Below, piece after piece: positions 5,845 to 7,519 of a DNA stretch of 7,519 nucleotides. Origin of the DNA: Bauldia sp. (GTDB lineage: Bacteria; Pseudomonadota; Alphaproteobacteria; Rhizobiales; Kaistiaceae); the NCBI GenBank assembly GCA_020442095.1, contig JAGRKY010000062.1, forward strand, positions 1 to 7,519, in the 5' to 3' direction. How positions within the stretch are numbered: position 1 is the stretch's first letter; every line of letters begins with the position of its first letter. The notes below the pieces were generated by a model. That model was not told where the DNA came from. It worked only from the letters and a program-made list of their open reading frames with translations, and ran no database searches. Both the position numbers and the translations under genes were made by a program.

Positions 5845-6840
5845 TCAGGGAAGGTCAAATGGGAAGACTGTGGCCCAGTCGTTCTTCATATCGACGATAA
5901 TCCAGCCACGCTCGCCGGCCTGATCCAGTGCCGCGTCGAGGTGGCCAATCTTCGAATCCCTGTCATAAGCCCATTCGCGCTCGGCGTCGGTGTGGTGGAG
6001 CAGGATGCCCAGCCCCGGCCGGTCGCCGGTAGTCGCATATTGCAGCATCTGCAGATCGCCGTCCGAGTTGCCGCTGGCAATCAGGGGGCGACGACCGATG
6101 TGATGGTTGATCGCGACCGGCTTCCCCTCCTTGTCGTCGTAGAAGAAGAGTTCGGCCACCTTGATCGTGTCCGACGTGTCGCCGTCCAGCTTGAACTCGG
6201 CCTTGATGCTGGAACCGACGACCTGCTCGGGCGGGATTCCGTAGGCCTCTTCGGCAAAGACGCGAATGAAGTCGATGCCGCCACCCGAGACGATATAGGT
6301 CTTGAAGCCGTTCTCGCGAAGATAGGCGAGGAGCTCCAGCATCGGCTGGTAGATCATGTGGTCGTAGCGCTGCCCGGTCTTCGGATGCTTCGTCGCCGCG
6401 AACCAATCGGCGACCGATTGCTTGAAGGCGGTGGTCGACATGCCGGCGTGCGATGCCGCCATGACCTCGAGCAGGCCCTTGTGGCCGTCGGCGAGCAGGG
6501 CTTCGATGTCACCCTCGGCGGCGGCCTTCAGCCCCGGGCTCTTTTCCGCCAACGAGGGGTCGGCGGCGACCATCTTCTTCGCCGTGTCTATTGCGTAGGT
6601 GATCTGGAAATAGACCGGCTGCTCGGCCCAAAGGTTGCCGTCGTTGTCGAAGGTCGCGATCCGCTCGGCCGGGTCGACATAGGAGTCGCTGCCCGGGGTC
6701 GTCACTGCCTCGACGAACTCGACGATGGCGTCTTTCGTTGCGCCGTTATTCCAGGACGGCAGCGGGTCGGCATTGACGATCTGAGCGCCAAGCGCGGTGA
6801 ACGCCGCGAAAGCCACAAGACCCAAAGCGCGTGAGAACAT
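5845..6840 (-). CDS. Exported HAD-superfamily phosphohydrolase
   Basis: This 331-residue protein belongs to the haloacid dehalogenase-like hydrolases, related to the phosphoserine phosphatase-type branch. These enzymes cleave phosphate esters through an aspartyl-phosphate. Visible motifs are motif I TFDNDGN (D65 nucleophile, D67 acid/base), motif II YIVSGGG (S185), a lysine around 240 as a candidate for motif III, and motif IV GNSDGD (257-262, Mg binding). The catalytic set looks intact. Roughly 115 mostly helical residues between motifs I and II would form a C1-type cap that selects the substrate. A signal peptide (1-24, ending IVNA) places it in the periplasm, where most HAD enzymes do not act. 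The start has GGGAGG at 6848-6853, seven bases upstream. It lies downstream of the arylsulfatase on the same strand, which suggests that ester removal from one envelope or scavenged substrate is shared. The substrate is unknown. Confidence 0.9.
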   Translation of the reverse strand: MFSRALGLVAFAAFTALGAQIVNADPLPSWNNGATKDAIVEFVEAVTTPGSDSYVDPAERIATFDNDGNLWAEQPVYFQITYAIDTAKKMVAADPSLAEKSPGLKAAAEGDIEALLADGHKGLLEVMAASHAGMSTTAFKQSVADWFAATKHPKTGQRYDHMIYQPMLELLAYLRENGFKTYIVSGGGIDFIRVFAEEAYGIPPEQVVGSSIKAEFKLDGDTSDTIKVAELFFYDDKEGKPVAINHHIGRRPLIASGNSDGDLQMLQYATTGDRPGLGILLHHTDAEREWAYDRDSKIGHLDAALDQAGERGWIIVDMKNDWATVFPFDLP

Positions 6841-6873
6841 TCCAATTCCTCCCTCGATCCTGTGTTCGAATTA

Positions 6874-6899
6874 TCGGGGCCGGCACGGGCCGGCCCCGA
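6874..6899 (-). terminator. GC-rich perfect hairpin between arylsulfatase and HAD genes
   Basis: The arms 6874-6884 and 6889-6899 pair perfectly over 11 bases around a four-base loop. It lies 24 bases after the arylsulfatase stop and before the HAD ribosome binding site. There is no run of U after it on the minus strand (AUAAUUCGAA is offset and broken), so it may terminate only partly, or may be a processing or stabilising element between two cotranscribed genes. Confidence 0.55.
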
Positions 6900-6923
6900 C
6901 GAGGTCTTGCGCCAGTCGGCAAA

Positions 6924-7519
6924 TCAGTTGCCGAGCCCGCCCTTGATCTGCTCCTCAATGCCACTGAGGTTGAAAGAGCCTGGCGTCTGGCTCGGCGGAT
7001 AATCCACCATGGTCTGCAGGAATTTTGCAGCCAGCGCCTGGATCGGCACGAGCACGAAGGCATGGTCGAGGAACCAGTCGTCATAGACGTTGGCGTTGTG
7101 CTGTGCCTTCTCGAACGGATCGCGCCGCAGGTTGAACAACAACGGCGTCCGAAGCTCGACGAAAGGCTCGCGCCACACGCCGAAGGCTTCGCCACGGTTC
7201 TCGAGGAACACCACCTTCCAGTCGTCATAGCGAGCGGCGACCACCTGGCCATCGTCGTTGACGTACCAGAACTCATGGCGCGGATCGTCGCCGTTGCCCT
7301 CGAGATAATCGACCAGATCGTAGCCGTCGATGTAGTTGCGGTAGTGGCGACCGTTCAGGTCGACGCCTTCCTTCAGCTGCTCCTTGATGTCGGGGTTGCC
7401 GGCGATCGCGGAGAAGGTCGGCAGCCAGTCCTCGTGGGCAACGATGCCGTTCAAGGTCTTGCCGGCGGGGAAATGGCCCGGCCAGCGGACGAAAGCGGGA
7501 ACGCGATAGGCGCCTTCCC
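6924..7519 (-). CDS. Arylsulfatase, C-terminal part only
   Basis: The frame is open to the right edge of the window, so the N-terminus and the catalytic C/S-x-P-x-R site are not visible. The 197 residues seen match the C-terminal part of PF00884-type arylsulfatases, which hydrolyse sulfate esters. The segment GAYRVPAFVRWPGHFPAGK is the usual closing part of the catalytic domain. AHEDWLPTFSAIAG follows it, and TPLLFNLRRDPFEKAQHN is the standard sulfatase tail motif (L-x-x-D-P-x-E-x-x-N). The tail DYPPSQTPGSFNLSGIEEQI is also seen in bacterial arylsulfatases. The TTG at 7452-7454 is an internal leucine codon, not a start. Related phosphonate or phosphate monoester hydrolases share this fold, so sulfate specificity cannot be proved without the active site. 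In active enzymes a formylglycine-generating enzyme or anSME must modify the site; none is in the window. It leads the envelope gene cluster. Confidence 0.9.
   Translation of the reverse strand, partial: EGAYRVPAFVRWPGHFPAGKTLNGIVAHEDWLPTFSAIAGNPDIKEQLKEGVDLNGRHYRNYIDGYDLVDYLEGNGDDPRHEFWYVNDDGQVVAARYDDWKVVFLENRGEAFGVWREPFVELRTPLLFNLRRDPFEKAQHNANVYDDWFLDHAFVLVPIQALAAKFLQTMVDYPPSQTPGSFNLSGIEEQIKGGLGN

Noticed and set aside
5836..6834. A 332-codon + strand open frame opposite the HAD gene
   Set aside because: Same codon-register mirror effect; the minus strand has intact HAD motifs, a signal peptide and a ribosome binding site.
7452..7454. Possible start of a short protein at a TTG near the right edge
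   Set aside because: The frame continues upstream to the window edge with arylsulfatase sequence (GAYRVPAFVRWPG), so the codon is an internal leucine.

Overview
The window is GC-rich DNA from a bacterium, most likely an alphaproteobacterium, possibly Hyphomicrobiales. This is inferred from base composition, protein style and the combination of gene families, not from a marker gene. It holds seven genes in two opposed blocks. Two genes run off the edges: the hydrogenase-like large subunit at the left and an arylsulfatase at the right.

Left block, + strand (1-2022). Two genes that overlap by one base encode the large (NuoD/HycE-like) and small (NuoB/HycG-like) subunits of a membrane-bound hydrogenase/complex I-type module. 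The large subunit has lost both CxxC motifs that would hold the NiFe centre. The small subunit keeps all four cysteines for its [4Fe-4S] cluster. This is the pattern of the energy-converting hydrogenase-related (Ehr) complexes, so hydrogenase activity is unlikely. The membrane and ferredoxin-like subunits would lie upstream of the window. After 145 bases comes a gene for a small exported two-cysteine protein of unknown function.

Right block, - strand (7519 down to 2038). In transcription order: an arylsulfatase (C-terminal part only), an exported HAD-type phosphohydrolase, an exported DUF2092 protein, a tiny exported tyrosine-rich protein whose GTG start overlaps the DUF2092 stop, and a membrane-anchored octaheme c-type cytochrome fused to HEAT-like and TPR repeats. 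Every complete gene in this block has an export signal or membrane anchor, so it looks like an envelope module. Two strong GC-rich hairpins lie after the arylsulfatase and after the HAD gene. They suggest that the cluster is cut into separate transcripts or processed segments.

The blocks converge, with 15 bases between the small secreted protein and the cytochrome. No mobile element, tRNA, rRNA, CRISPR array or replication origin was seen. The most notable items are the cofactor-less hydrogenase-like subunit, the octaheme-HEAT-TPR fusion and the uncharacterised envelope cluster. No function joining the two blocks can be shown from sequence alone.
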